Of a stretch of 64,000 bases of DNA, positions 1 to 8,898 are shown one piece after another. Within the stretch, counting starts at the first letter, position 1. Every line of letters begins with the position of its first letter. The position numbers and the translations under genes are program-made. The DNA comes from Salarchaeum japonicum. Lineage in GTDB: Archaea; Halobacteriota; Halobacteria; Halobacteriales; Halobacteriaceae. Below the pieces are notes generated by a model. That model was not told the DNA's origin. It ran no database searches and worked only from the letters and a program-made list of their open reading frames with translations. The stretch covers positions 1,183,564-1,247,563 of the forward strand of contig NZ_CP085324.1 in NCBI RefSeq assembly GCF_020614395.1, given 5' to 3'.

Positions 1-1
1 G

Positions 2-124
2 GACGCCATCCGCGACGGCCGTACCTCCGTGGAGGGGACGCGAACGCCGTGGCGCGTGAGCTTCCGACAGGCCGCCGGGGGCGCGAAACGCCGCGTGAAA
101 AACCGGCTCCGAGAGTTCTTCTGA
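2..124 (+). CDS. C-terminal end of a PHP-domain protein (partial)
   Basis: The open frame runs in from the left edge and stops at TGA 122-124, which overlaps the ATG of the next gene as TGATG. The 40 visible residues are basic (GAKRRVKNRLREFF at the end). A preceding TSVEGTRTPWRVSFRQ stretch resembles what I recall as the tail of haloarchaeal PHP-domain (metal-dependent phosphoesterase-like) proteins. No catalytic residue is in the window, so the family call rests on tail similarity only. The stop/start overlap implies co-transcription with the AsnB-like gene. Confidence 0.55.
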   Translation, partial: DAIRDGRTSVEGTRTPWRVSFRQAAGGAKRRVKNRLREFF

Positions 125-1164
125 TGCTCCCCCAGTCCGTCCTCGACGCCGTCGCGTCCGGCGACCCGCTCCCCGGAACCACGGGGTTCGCGGGCGAACT
201 CCCGGACGGACGGCTCGCGCGCGACGTGCTCGGCCGCGAACTCCTCTACACCGATTCCGGGGACTGGAGCCACACCCCCAGCGACCTCGACCAGCCCACC
301 CCCTTCCCGGCGGGCCACGTCGGCACGCCCGACGACCACGAGCGCGTCTGGCGGCTCCCCGACTCCACCACCGACGGCGGCCTCGACGCCCTCGAATCGG
401 CGCTCGACACCGCCCTCGACGACGCAAGCGCCGGCGACGGGGACGCGGCGGTCGCGTTCTCGGGCGGCGTGGACTCGGCGCTCGTCGCGGACGCGGTGGA
501 CGCGCCCCTGCACGTCGTCGGCTTCCCCGACAGCGCCGACATCGCGGCGGCGCGGGAGTCCGCGAGCCTCCTCGGACGCGACGTGACCGTCCACGAACTC
601 GCCATCGACGACGTGGAGGACGCGGTTCCCGGCGTGGCGCGCGCCATCGGCCGGACGAACGCGATGGACGTCTCCATCGCGCTCCCCCTGTTCTTCGTCG
701 CGGAGCGCGCGAACGCCGACCGCCTCCTGCTCGGACAGGGCGCGGACGAACTGTTCGGCGGGTACGCGAAGGTCGAGAAGGCCGAGACCGACCCCCGCAC
801 CGACGCCGACACCGTCCGCGGCGCGCGCGACGAGGTCGTGAGAACGCTCCCCGACCAGCTCGAACGCGACGTTCGCGCGGTGCGCGCGACCGGGACGGAG
901 CCCGTGACGCCGCTCCTGCACGATGCCGTCGTCCGCGAGGCGCTCCGGCTCTCCGACGACCTGCTCGTCGCGGACGGCACGCGGAAGCGCGCGCTCCGCG
1001 AACTCGCCGCCGACCGCCTCCCCGACCCGGTGGCGTACCGCGAGAAGAAGGCCGTGCAGTACGGCAGTCTCGTCGCGCGCGAACTCGACCGGCTCGCCCG
1101 CCAGGCCGGGTTCAAGCGCCGGATGGACGACCACGTCACGAAGTACGTCGAATCCGTCGTCTAG
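124..1164 (+). CDS. Asparagine synthase-like PP-loop protein without a glutaminase domain
   Basis: 346 aa. The ATG at 124 overlaps the upstream stop (TGATG), which favours it over an in-frame GTG at 49. The ATP-pyrophosphatase loop SGGVDS is at residues 113-118, followed by the GQGADELFGGYAK motif typical of the AsnB synthetase domain. Full AsnB is about 500 aa or more with an N-terminal Cys2 glutaminase domain. Here only a short remnant (TGFAGEL...RDVLGRELLYTD, about residues 20-44) is left and there is no Cys2. It probably adenylates a carboxyl or uses ammonia directly. The substrate cannot be deduced, and calling it asparagine synthetase would overstate the evidence. Confidence 0.8.
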   Translation: MLPQSVLDAVASGDPLPGTTGFAGELPDGRLARDVLGRELLYTDSGDWSHTPSDLDQPTPFPAGHVGTPDDHERVWRLPDSTTDGGLDALESALDTALDDASAGDGDAAVAFSGGVDSALVADAVDAPLHVVGFPDSADIAAARESASLLGRDVTVHELAIDDVEDAVPGVARAIGRTNAMDVSIALPLFFVAERANADRLLLGQGADELFGGYAKVEKAETDPRTDADTVRGARDEVVRTLPDQLERDVRAVRATGTEPVTPLLHDAVVREALRLSDDLLVADGTRKRALRELAADRLPDPVAYREKKAVQYGSLVARELDRLARQAGFKRRMDDHVTKYVESVV

Positions 1165-1257
1165 CCCGCGAGCGAACGATTCGCGGCGTCGGGTGTGAGT
1201 GAGTACCAATCTGTTTTGGCAGAAACGCTATCCCGGAGTAGCGGAAATATTTGCGTG

Positions 1258-2034
1258 ATGTCGGAACCACTACTCGACGGGAAGACGGCGGTCATCACGG
1301 GCGCATCGAGCGGGAACGGCCGCAGCATGGCGCGGACGTTCGCCGAGGAGGGCGCGGACATCGTCGTCGCGGACATCCGCGACGAACCCCGCGAGGGTGG
1401 GACGCCGACGCACGAACTCGTCCCCGACGAGACGGACGCGGACGCCGCGTTCGTCGAGTGCGACGTGACGAACCGGAGCGACCTCGTGGACGCCGTAGAC
1501 GCCGCCGAGGAGTTCGGCGGCATCGACGTGATGGTGAACAACGCCGGTATCTTCCGGAGCGAGGACTTCACCGAGGTGTCCGAGGACGAGTTCGACCAGC
1601 TCATGGACATCAACGTAAAGGGGACGTTCTTCGGCGCGCAGATCGCGGGCGAGCGCATGGCGGCGAACGGCGGCGGGAGCATCATCAACCTCTCCAGCGT
1701 CGCCGGTCTCAGCGGGTCGCCCGACCACGTCACGTACTGCACGTCGAAGGGCGCGGTACGACTCCTCACGTACGCGGTCGCCGCCGCGCTCGGCCCCGAC
1801 GGCGTGCGGACGAACGCCATCCACCCCGGTCTCATCGAGACGGCGATGACGACGGAGGACGTGCCCATCATCGGGACGGACGCCGGCGACCAGTACCTTC
1901 AGGGGATTCCCTCCCGGCGCTGGGGTCAGCCGGACGACGTGGCGGACGCCGCGCTGTTCCTCGCGAGCGACCTCGCGAGTTACGTCAACGGCGAGTCGCT
2001 CGTCGTGGACGGCGGGATGTCGAACAGTCAGTGA
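1258..2034 (+). CDS. SDR-family NAD(P)-dependent oxidoreductase
   Basis: 258 aa, a classical short-chain dehydrogenase. The nucleotide-binding motif TGASSGNG is at residues 14-21, NNAG in the middle, a catalytic Ser in NLSSVAG, and Tyr160/Lys164 in YCTSK. The C-terminus ends SYVNGESLVVDGGMS as in the glucose dehydrogenase / 3-oxoacyl-ACP reductase-like group. ATG 1258 is chosen because it places the Rossmann motif at the usual distance; an in-frame GTG lies upstream at 1195. Acidic residues just after beta-2 (VADIRDEP) suggest NAD(H) preference. Substrate unknown. It runs tail to tail with the Nudix gene with no gap (TGA then TCA). Confidence 0.88.
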   Translation: MSEPLLDGKTAVITGASSGNGRSMARTFAEEGADIVVADIRDEPREGGTPTHELVPDETDADAAFVECDVTNRSDLVDAVDAAEEFGGIDVMVNNAGIFRSEDFTEVSEDEFDQLMDINVKGTFFGAQIAGERMAANGGGSIINLSSVAGLSGSPDHVTYCTSKGAVRLLTYAVAAALGPDGVRTNAIHPGLIETAMTTEDVPIIGTDAGDQYLQGIPSRRWGQPDDVADAALFLASDLASYVNGESLVVDGGMSNSQ

Positions 2035-2499
2035 TCACTCGGCGGCCGCGATAGCTTCGAGCGCGATTTCGCGGGTGTCGGCGTCGATACCGCTCTCGCG
2101 GAGGTCGCGGGCGGTGTACCAGTCCCAGGCCTCCGGGCCTTCCTCGCCGTCCGCGGGGTCGATTTCTCTCCCCTCGACGGTGGCGAAGTAGACGTGGTCG
2201 ACGTGCTGGTGGCCGACCGTACCGTCCGGGTGGACGTTGATGTCGTACAGCATCTGGTAGCGCGGCCGCGGGAGCGCTTCGCCCGCGGGCGCGGGCACGT
2301 CCGGCGCGTCCCCGAGGAGCGTCGGGTCGAGGCCGGTCTCCTCGCGGACTTCGCGCAGACCGGCCTCGTGGGGGAGTTCGTCCCGATCGACGTGGCCGCC
2401 CGGCGGGATGCGGATGCCGAGGCGGGCGTGTTCGTGGAGCGCGGTCGCTCCGTCGTGTACGACGTAGACGGTCGCGGTGAAGTGTCGCGTCGTCTCCAT
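2035..2499 (-). CDS. Nudix hydrolase
   Basis: 154 aa. A complete Nudix box is visible: GHVDRDE, seven residues, then REVREETGL, matching GX5EX7REUXEEXGU with the metal-binding glutamates in place. The family hydrolyses nucleoside diphosphates linked to another moiety; the substrate (oxidised nucleotide, NDP-sugar, ADP-ribose) cannot be read from sequence. The start METTRHFTATVYVV puts beta-strand 1 at the N-terminus as usual. It lies just downstream of the tfb gene on the same strand (22 nt gap), so read-through from tfb is impossible only in the sense of order: tfb ends at 2522 and this gene begins at 2499, making co-transcription feasible. Confidence 0.88.
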   Translation of the reverse strand: METTRHFTATVYVVHDGATALHEHARLGIRIPPGGHVDRDELPHEAGLREVREETGLDPTLLGDAPDVPAPAGEALPRPRYQMLYDINVHPDGTVGHQHVDHVYFATVEGREIDPADGEEGPEAWDWYTARDLRESGIDADTREIALEAIAAAE

Positions 2500-2521
2500 A
2501 CCGCGAGAACGAGGGGGAGTC

Positions 2522-3493
2522 CTATGCGTCCATCGGGATGTCGCTCGCGGCTTCGAGGAGTTCGTGGTAGCGGTTGCGGATGGTGACCTCGCTGATGTTC
2601 GCGACCTCGCTCACCTGGTTCTGGGTGACGCGCTCGTTCACGAGCAGGCTCGCCGCGTACACCGCCGCGGCCGCCAGCCCGACCGGGGATTTCCCGCTCG
2701 TGATGCCCTCGTCCTGGGCGTTCGAGAGGAGTTCGCGCGCCTGTCGCTCCACCTCGTCGGAGAGGTCGAGGTCGCTCACGAACCGGGGGACGTAGCTCGC
2801 GGGGTCGGCGGGCGCGACCTCCAACCCGAGTTCGCGCACGACGTACCGGTAGGTGCGGGCGATTTCATCCTTGTCCACGCGACTGACGTTCGACACCTCG
2901 TCGAGACTCCGGGGCGTGTTCGCCTGTCGCGCCGCCGCGTACAGCGCCGACGTGGCGACGCCCTCGATACTGCGACCGGGAAGCAAGTCCTCGTCGAGCG
3001 CGCGCCGATAGATGACGGACGCCGTCTCCCGAACCGGCTTCGGAAGCCCCAACGCCGAACTCATGCGTTCGATTTCGCCGAGCGCCTGCTTCAGATTGCG
3101 CTCCTTCGAGTCCCTGGTGCGGAAGCGCTCGTTCCACTTACGCAGTCGCTGCATCTTCTGGCGCTGATTCGAACTCAAACTATTTCCGTAGGCGTCCTTG
3201 TCCTGCCAGCCGATGTTCGTGGACAGGCCCTTGTCGTGCATCATGTTCGTCGTCGGGGCACCCACGCGGCTCTTCTCGTCCTTCTCGGCGGCGTCGAACG
3301 CCCGCCACTCCGGCCCGCGGTCGATGCCGTCCTCCTCCACCACCAGCCCGCACTCCGTGCAGACGGTCTCGCCGCGCTCCTCGTCCACGGCGAGGCTCCC
3401 GCCGCACTCCGGACACTGGAGGTCCTCCGAGGACTCTGTCTCCTGCTCGGTGCGTCGCTCGTCGCTCCGTCGTCTGAGGCGTGAATCACTCAT
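2522..3493 (-). CDS. tfb: Transcription initiation factor B (TFB)
   Basis: 323 aa. An N-terminal zinc ribbon is visible (CPECGG...CTECGLVV, about residues 26-48), then the B-finger/linker (RGPEWRAF) and two cyclin-like core repeats. The C-terminus contains the recognition-helix segment VSEVANISEVTIRNRYHELL that reads the BRE upstream of TATA boxes. TFB bridges TBP on the promoter and RNA polymerase. The start MSDSRLRRRSDE was chosen because it directly precedes the ribbon; the same frame stays open far upstream only because of GC-rich antisense sequence. Haloarchaea normally carry several TFB paralogs; which one this is cannot be told here. Confidence 0.95.
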   Translation of the reverse strand: MSDSRLRRRSDERRTEQETESSEDLQCPECGGSLAVDEERGETVCTECGLVVEEDGIDRGPEWRAFDAAEKDEKSRVGAPTTNMMHDKGLSTNIGWQDKDAYGNSLSSNQRQKMQRLRKWNERFRTRDSKERNLKQALGEIERMSSALGLPKPVRETASVIYRRALDEDLLPGRSIEGVATSALYAAARQANTPRSLDEVSNVSRVDKDEIARTYRYVVRELGLEVAPADPASYVPRFVSDLDLSDEVERQARELLSNAQDEGITSGKSPVGLAAAAVYAASLLVNERVTQNQVSEVANISEVTIRNRYHELLEAASDIPMDA

Positions 3494-3622
3494 AGTGAAC
3501 CCGGCGACGCCCCACGCGCGCCGCCCGTGTGTAATCGAGTGCCTAGTGGTGACGCCCGGCCGCTGAATAAGGCTTATGACCGTATCGAAACTCTTACCGA
3601 CGCCACAACCGAGTCTCGGGAT

Positions 3623-3901
3623 ATGAGCGAACCCGCCGTCGACGCGGAGGAAGTCCGGCACGTCGCGGACCTCGCGCGCGTCACCCTCTCCGAGGACGAG
3701 GTGGACGCGTTCGCCGAGCAGTTCTCCGAGGTTCTCGGCTACTTCGAGGCCCTCGAAGACGTGCCCGAGGTCGAGTCCGAACCCGAACTCGTGAACGTGA
3801 TGCGCGAAGACGAAGTCGAGGAGTCGCTCTCCCAGGAGGCGGCGCTCGCGAACGCCGACGAGAGCGAGGACGGCTTCTTCAAGGGGCCGCGGGTGTCGTA
3901 G
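3623..3901 (+). CDS. gatC: Asp-tRNA(Asn)/Glu-tRNA(Gln) amidotransferase subunit GatC
   Basis: 92 aa, the normal GatC length. It has the family pattern EEVRHVADLARVTLSEDE at the N-terminus and a conserved DEVEESLSQEAALANA...GFFKGPRV tail. GatC stabilises GatA on GatB in the GatCAB complex that converts misacylated Glu-tRNA(Gln) and Asp-tRNA(Asn) to Gln- and Asn-tRNA. ATG 3623 is preferred over a GTG at 3527 because the family starts just before the EEVRHVA helix. The stop abuts the gatA ATG directly (TAGATG). gatB is not in the window; separate location is common in haloarchaea. Confidence 0.95.
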   Translation: MSEPAVDAEEVRHVADLARVTLSEDEVDAFAEQFSEVLGYFEALEDVPEVESEPELVNVMREDEVEESLSQEAALANADESEDGFFKGPRVS

Positions 3902-5221
3902 ATGTCGCACAACGCGTTCATCACCGAGACCGACATCGCGGGCGACGAGTCCGGCGTCCTCGACGGCCGCACGGTCGCCGTGAAGGACAACATCTCCACC
4001 GAGGGCGTCCGCACCACCTGCGGCTCGGAGATGCTCTCCGACTACGTCCCGCCCTACGACGCCACGGTCGTCTCCCGGCTCAAGGACGCCGGCGCGACCA
4101 TCGTCGGGAAGGCGAACATGGACGAGTTCGGGATGGGGACCACCACGGAGACGTCCGCGTTCGGCCCCGTCACGAACCCCGTGGACGACGACCGCGTCCC
4201 CGGCGGCTCCTCCGGGGGAAGCGCGGCGGCGGTCGCGGCGGGCGACGCCGACCTCGCGCTCGGCAGCGACACCGGCGGCTCGATTCGCTGTCCCGCCGCC
4301 TACTGCGGCGTCGTCGGCATCAAACCCACGTACGGCCTCGTTTCGAGGTATGGCCTCGTCGCGTACGCGAACAGCCTCGAACAGATCGGCCCCATCGCGA
4401 ACACCGTCGCGGACGCCGCCGAACTCCTCTCCGTCATCGCCGGCCCCGACGAGAACGACGGCACTACCCGGAAAGCGGGTGCTGACGCGGACTACGCGAG
4501 CGCCGCGACCGGCGACGTCGAGGGCCTGACCATCGGCGTGCCGACCCAGTTGGTCGGCGGCCGCGAGCGCGCGGGCGACGACCCCGCGGAGGGCGGTGAG
4601 ACCCGCGCTGGCGCGGACGAGGCCGTGGTCGAGGTGTTCGAGGACGCGCTCGACGAGTACCGGGACGCGGGCGCGGAAATCGTCGAGGTCAGCCTGCCGT
4701 CGGTCGAGTACGCGGTCGCCGCGTACTACGTCATCGCCATGTCCGAGGCGTCCTCGAACCTCGCGCGGTTCGACGGCGTGCGCTACGGCACCTCGGGCGG
4801 CTACGACGGGAACTGGAACGAGGCGTTCTCGGACGCCCGCGAGGAGGGCTTCGGGGACGAAGTGAAACGCCGCGTCCTCCTCGGGACGTACGCGCTCTCC
4901 GCGGGCTACCACGACAAGTACTACAAGCAGGCGCAGGAGGCCCGCGCGTGGGTGAAACAGGACTTCGACGAGGCGTTCGAGACCGTGGACGTGCTCGCGT
5001 CCCCGACGATGCCGATGCTCCCGCCCGAACTCGGCGAAAGCCTCGACGACCCCCTCCAGATGTACCTCGCGGACGCGAACACGGTGCCGGTGAACCTCGC
5101 GAACCTCCCCGCAATCAGCGTGCCCGCGGGCGAGTCCGACGGCCTCCCGGTCGGCCTCCAGCTCGTCGGCCCGGCGTTCGGCGAGGAGACGATTATTCGC
5201 GCGGGCAGCCTGCTGGCCTAG
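3902..5221 (+). CDS. gatA: Asp-tRNA(Asn)/Glu-tRNA(Gln) amidotransferase subunit GatA
   Basis: 439 aa amidase-signature enzyme that hydrolyses glutamine and passes ammonia to GatB. The catalytic triad is visible: Lys28 in VAVKDN, cis-Ser103 in GGSSGGS, and nucleophile Ser127 in GSDTGGSIRC. The 24-residue Ser-Ser spacing is typical of the family. It is slightly shorter than bacterial GatA (about 480 aa), with an acidic halophilic insertion near residues 215-235. It starts one base after the gatC stop, so the two form an operon. Its stop shares the CTAG palindrome with the convergent MscS gene (4 nt overlap). Confidence 0.96.
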   Translation: MSHNAFITETDIAGDESGVLDGRTVAVKDNISTEGVRTTCGSEMLSDYVPPYDATVVSRLKDAGATIVGKANMDEFGMGTTTETSAFGPVTNPVDDDRVPGGSSGGSAAAVAAGDADLALGSDTGGSIRCPAAYCGVVGIKPTYGLVSRYGLVAYANSLEQIGPIANTVADAAELLSVIAGPDENDGTTRKAGADADYASAATGDVEGLTIGVPTQLVGGRERAGDDPAEGGETRAGADEAVVEVFEDALDEYRDAGAEIVEVSLPSVEYAVAAYYVIAMSEASSNLARFDGVRYGTSGGYDGNWNEAFSDAREEGFGDEVKRRVLLGTYALSAGYHDKYYKQAQEARAWVKQDFDEAFETVDVLASPTMPMLPPELGESLDDPLQMYLADANTVPVNLANLPAISVPAGESDGLPVGLQLVGPAFGEETIIRAGSLLA

Positions 5222-6315
5222 GCGGCGTCCCGCCGTTTCTGTTCTCCGGTCGTTCCGTGCGCGTCGAGCGTCGGCGTCGCGTCGGCGTCGCGAACGCGGA
5301 CATCGCGCTGCGGGAACGGTATCTCGACGCCGGCGGCGTCGAGGCGCGCGTAGATATCGCGGTTGAGTTCGTGGGTCGCGCGGCCGTCGTGGAGCGGGCT
5401 CGGCACCCAGACGAGGAGTTCGTAGTCGAGCGCCGAGTCCCCGAACCCGCGGAAGCGCGCCCGCGGACTCGGATTGCTCGCGGCGAGTTCGACGGCGTCC
5501 GCGGCGGCGAGCAGGCACTCCTCGACGGTGTCGAGGTCGCTCCCGTACGCGACGCCGACCGGAACTTTCACGCGGGTCTTCCCGACAGGCGCGGAGTGGT
5601 TCGTGAGCTGGGCGGAGTTCAGGACGGCGTTCGGGACGGTGACGACGACGTTGTCCCGGGTGAGGATGCGCGTGGAGCGAATCGAGATGTCCTGGACGGT
5701 GCCGGCGACGCCGGTGTCGAGTTCGACGTAGTCGCCGACGGCGTACGTGCCGTCCACGTAGAGAGAGATGGAGCCGAAGAAGTTCGCGACCGTGTCCTTC
5801 GCGGCGAACCCGATTGCAATACCGGCGATGCCGGCGGAGGCGAGGAGGGGCGTTATCTCTATCTCCCAGACGGTGAGCACGACGAACGCGGTCGCGACGA
5901 GCACGAGGAACGTCCAGAGGTTCTGGAAGATGGGCGCGAAGTCCGCGCCCTCGTCGGTGTGCGCGTCGTACGCGCGCAACCCCTGGGTTCCGAGGCGGGC
6001 GAGCGTGCGCGCCCAGACGAGCGCGGCGGCGGTGAGCGCGCTCGCGCGCAGGACGAGCGCGGTCGCGTCCGTCACGGGGACGACGCTGGGCGCGAGGAAC
6101 GCGCCCGCGACGGCGACGGTCACGGGTATCGGAACCCGGAGTTCGCGGAGGAGCGCGTCGTCCACGGTCGTGCCGGTGCGGCGGGTGAGTCGGCGGACGG
6201 CGCGCAGGCCGACTTCGTTCACGAGCACGGCCGCGACGAAGGACGCCGTCACGAGGGCGGCGACGCCGAGCCACGGCGGCAGGCCGGCGAGCCAGTCGAG
6301 GAGTCCGGGAAGCAT
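5218..6315 (-). CDS. Small-conductance mechanosensitive channel, MscS family
   Basis: 365 aa membrane protein. Several hydrophobic segments span about residues 12-160. They are followed by the pore helix region rich in Gly and Ala (ASAGIAGIAIGFAAKDTVANFFGSI) and the MscS beta domain (GDYVELDTGVAGTVQDISIRST, VVTVPNAVLNSAQLTNHS). The soluble alpha/beta vestibule domain ends near residue 340. The family opens under membrane tension to release osmolytes during hypo-osmotic shock, a real hazard for halophiles. It is convergent with gatA and shares its CTAG stop. The hydrophilic tail rich in Asp and Arg is lineage-specific. Confidence 0.92.
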   Translation of the reverse strand: MLPGLLDWLAGLPPWLGVAALVTASFVAAVLVNEVGLRAVRRLTRRTGTTVDDALLRELRVPIPVTVAVAGAFLAPSVVPVTDATALVLRASALTAAALVWARTLARLGTQGLRAYDAHTDEGADFAPIFQNLWTFLVLVATAFVVLTVWEIEITPLLASAGIAGIAIGFAAKDTVANFFGSISLYVDGTYAVGDYVELDTGVAGTVQDISIRSTRILTRDNVVVTVPNAVLNSAQLTNHSAPVGKTRVKVPVGVAYGSDLDTVEECLLAAADAVELAASNPSPRARFRGFGDSALDYELLVWVPSPLHDGRATHELNRDIYARLDAAGVEIPFPQRDVRVRDADATPTLDAHGTTGEQKRRDAA

Positions 6316-6392
6316 GCGGTCGGTAGGCGGTCTGCGGGCATAGCGTCTCCGGCGGCCACAGCGTTTTGGTGTGTTCGTTCGAGGAAGCCTGT

Positions 6393-7829
6393 ATGGGAAC
6401 GGAGGAACCGCCGGCTCCGAGCGGTGAGAACCGCGCCGGCGAGGAACCGAGCGCCGCGCCGGTCGGCGAGACGACCGACGAGGCGACGGTCACGGACGAG
6501 GGCGTCGAACTCGAACGAACCATCGGGCTCGTCGGCGGGCTCGCCATCGGCGTCGGGACGATGATAGGCGCGGGAATCTTCGTCTTCCCCGGTTTGGCCG
6601 CGGAGGAGGCGGGGCCGGCGGCGGCCGCGTCGTACGCCATCGGCGGCGTCATCGCGTTGCTCGTCGCGCTCCCGGCGTCGGAGCTCGCGACGGCGATGCC
6701 GCGCTCCGGCGGCGGCTACTACTTCATCTCGCGGTCGCTCGGGTCGCTCGCGGGCGCAATCGTCGGCATCAGCCTCTGGCTCGGATTGGTGTTCGCGTCC
6801 TCGTTCTACCTCGTCGGGTTCGGGAGCTACGCCGTCGAACTCCTCGGGCGCGCGGGCGTCGCGCTCTCCTGGCCCGTCCCGCCGACGACCGCGCTCGGCC
6901 TCGTGTTCGGCGCGCTCCTCACCGCGATGAGCTTCACCGGCACGGAGAACACCGCGAAACTCCAGAACGCGGTCGTCGCGTTGCTCCTCGTGATTCTCTC
7001 GGTCTTCCTCGGATACGGCGGCCTCGACGCGCTCGGCGTGTTCGGCGCGTCCTCGACCCCGGAGGCGTTCGCGCCGTTCGGCCTCGCGCCCGTGTTCACC
7101 ACTGCCGCGCTCGTGTTCACGTCCTACCTCGGGTTCGCGCAGGTCGCGACGGTCGCCGGCGAAATCAAGAAACCCGGCCGCAACCTCCCGCTCGCGATGG
7201 TCGGGTCGGTGATTCTCGTCACCGTCTTCTACGTCGCCACCATCTTCGTCGCGACGAGCGCGTTCGGCAGCAAGACCCTCGGCGGGTTCGGGGAGACGGC
7301 GATGGTCGAGGTCGCGGGCGAGTTCTTCGGCCTGCCCGGCGTCATCGCCATCCTCCTCGCGGGCCTGCTCGCCACCGTGTCGAGCGCGAACGCGTCCATC
7401 ATGAGCTCCTCGCGCGCCGTCTACGCCTTGAGCCGGGACGCGCTCCTCCCGAAGAAGGCGGGCGCGATTAACCTGAAGTACGGGACGCCGCACGTCGCGC
7501 TCGCGATGGCGGGCGTCCCCGTCCTCGTGCTCGTCGCGTCCGGGCAGACCGAGGTGCTCGCGGAGGTCGCGTCCTTCCTCCACCTCGTGATGTACGGCCT
7601 CATCTGCGTCGCGCTGTTCCAGATGCGGCGGAACACGCCCGAGTGGTACGACCCCGACTTCCGCGTCCCCGCCTATCGCGTGGTCGCGGGCGTCGGCGCG
7701 CTCGCGAGTTTCGGCCTCATCGCGTTCATGCAACGGCTCTCACAGGTAATCGGCGTGGCCTTGATGGTCGCGGCGGCCGCGTGGTATTACTACTACGCCC
7801 GCGACGTCTCCCTCAAGGGGGTGCTCTGA
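6393..7829 (+). CDS. APC-family amino-acid permease
   Basis: 478 aa. A hydrophilic acidic N-terminus of about 45 residues precedes some 11-12 membrane spans. TM1 contains the family motif [15 protein letters not shown], the unwound substrate- and sodium-binding region, and SRSLGSLAG follows. ATG 6393 is chosen over an upstream TTG at 6366. A universal stress protein gene follows after one base (TGAgATG). In haloarchaea APC permeases are often paired with, or fused to, UspA domains that probably sense nucleotide or energy status. Substrate specificity cannot be assigned. Confidence 0.9.
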   Translation: MGTEEPPAPSGENRAGEEPSAAPVGETTDEATVTDEGVELERTIGLVGGLAIGVGTMIGAGIFVFPGLAAEEAGPAAAASYAIGGVIALLVALPASELATAMPRSGGGYYFISRSLGSLAGAIVGISLWLGLVFASSFYLVGFGSYAVELLGRAGVALSWPVPPTTALGLVFGALLTAMSFTGTENTAKLQNAVVALLLVILSVFLGYGGLDALGVFGASSTPEAFAPFGLAPVFTTAALVFTSYLGFAQVATVAGEIKKPGRNLPLAMVGSVILVTVFYVATIFVATSAFGSKTLGGFGETAMVEVAGEFFGLPGVIAILLAGLLATVSSANASIMSSSRAVYALSRDALLPKKAGAINLKYGTPHVALAMAGVPVLVLVASGQTEVLAEVASFLHLVMYGLICVALFQMRRNTPEWYDPDFRVPAYRVVAGVGALASFGLIAFMQRLSQVIGVALMVAAAAWYYYYARDVSLKGVL

Positions 7830-7830
7830 G

Positions 7831-8511
7831 ATGAGAACGATACTGCTTCCGCTCCGCGTGCTGGAGGACGAATCGCTCTCGCCCGGCCTCGTCGAACTCC
7901 TCGCGCCGACGGACGTGCTCGTGCTCGGCTACTACCGCGTCCCCGACCAGACGCCGCCCGGCGCGGCGCGCGAGCAGTTCGGCGACCGCGCGCAGAAACG
8001 ACTCGACGACGTGGCGGCCGCGCTCCGGGACGCGGGCGCGACCGTCGAGACCCGGATGGTGTTCACGGGCGAGGTCGAGCAGACCATCGCCCGCACCGCC
8101 GACGAGGCGGACGCGGACGCCGTCGTCCACCCGGGCGCGGCGATGCAGGTCGAGGACGTGCTCGTCCCGCTCGTCGGCCAGCCGGACCTCGCGGAGGTCG
8201 CGGGGTTCGTCGCCGGTCTCGTCGCCGGCCGCGACATCGACGTGACGACGTTCGCGCTGGACGAGAATCTCGCGCCCGAGGACGTGACGGCGGCGCTCCG
8301 CGAGGCGGGCGTGGACGCCGACCACCTCACCGCCGCGGACGCCTCCGGCGGCGGCCCCGTGGACGCCATCGCGTCCGTCGCCGCGGAGTACGACGCCATC
8401 GTGATGGGTGAACCGCAGCCGTCGCTCACGGAGTGGGTGTTCGGAGAGCTCGAAGACAGAGTCGCGACGGAAGCGCTCGGGCCCGTGTTCGTCGTCCGGG
8501 CGCGCGAGTAG
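7831..8511 (+). CDS. Universal stress protein (UspA-like), paired with the permease
   Basis: 226 aa, starting MRTILLPLRVLEDESLS with the Usp beta-1 pattern. A second half (GRDIDVTTFALDE... to VFGELEDRVATEALGPVFVVRARE) ends with the Usp-type terminal strand. The canonical ATP loop GxxGxxxxxxxxGS is not clear, so nucleotide binding is uncertain. It is translated one base after the amino-acid permease stop and is almost certainly co-transcribed. The likely role, inferred from this recurring pairing, is cytoplasmic regulation of the carrier. Its stop abuts that of the convergent HTH gene (TAGTCA). Confidence 0.85.
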   Translation: MRTILLPLRVLEDESLSPGLVELLAPTDVLVLGYYRVPDQTPPGAAREQFGDRAQKRLDDVAAALRDAGATVETRMVFTGEVEQTIARTADEADADAVVHPGAAMQVEDVLVPLVGQPDLAEVAGFVAGLVAGRDIDVTTFALDENLAPEDVTAALREAGVDADHLTAADASGGGPVDAIASVAAEYDAIVMGEPQPSLTEWVFGELEDRVATEALGPVFVVRARE

Positions 8512-8868
8512 TCACTCCTCGTAGACGAGGTTGAGAATCCACTGGCTGAACGCGTCGCTCTGCGGGTCGAGTTCCTCCTCGCCGACGAACGGCGAGAGCA
8601 TGTCGCCCGCCATCAGGAGGGAGAAGTCGAGGTCGGCCTCGTCGATGACCGGTTCGAGGTAGTACGTGGTGTTCCCGTTGTAGACGGTTTCCTCGCGGTC
8701 GACGAGTCCGTACTCCTCCAGTTTGGAGGCGATGCGGCTCCCCTTCCGGGAGGACACGTCGAGTTCCTTCCAGAAGTCGCTCTGGTGGATGCCGCCGGTC
8801 TCGTGGACGAGCTCCACCGCCCGTCGTTCGACCTCCGAGAGTTCCGGCTGGTCGTCGCTGGCGCTCAT
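8512..8868 (-). CDS. Winged helix-turn-helix transcriptional regulator
   Basis: 118 aa. Residues about 9-65 form a MarR/Lrp-like wHTH (SEVERRAVELVHETGGIHQSDFW, then KELDVSSRKGSRIASKLEEYGLVDRE, wing VYNGNTTYYLEP). The C-terminal half (SLLMAGDMLSPFVGEEELDPQS...WILNLVYEE) is acidic and may dimerise or bind a ligand. ATG 8868 is supported by a TTTAAA box centred 28 nt upstream; the frame extends further only as antisense of the neighbour. Target genes unknown. It could belong to one of the haloarchaeal DUF-numbered wHTH families. Confidence 0.8.
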   Translation of the reverse strand: MSASDDQPELSEVERRAVELVHETGGIHQSDFWKELDVSSRKGSRIASKLEEYGLVDREETVYNGNTTYYLEPVIDEADLDFSLLMAGDMLSPFVGEEELDPQSDAFSQWILNLVYEE

Positions 8869-8892
8869 AGTCGAATAGGCGTCCGCGCGCGG

Positions 8893-8898
8893 TTTAAA
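8893..8898 (-). promoter_or_regulatory. TATA box for the wHTH gene, embedded in the upstream gene's stop
   Basis: TTTAAA centred about 28 nt before the ATG at 8868, the spacing for a leaderless haloarchaeal transcript. The box includes the TAA stop (8894-8896) of the TANGO2/NRDE gene, so the promoter lies on the end of the neighbouring gene. Confidence 0.65.

Noticed and set aside
3494-6652. A continuous long minus-strand frame spanning tfb, gatC/gatA and the MscS region.
   Set aside because: Only its first part (2522-3493) encodes a recognisable protein (TFB). The rest is Arg/Pro-rich antisense to proven genes, a usual effect of GC-rich codon bias.
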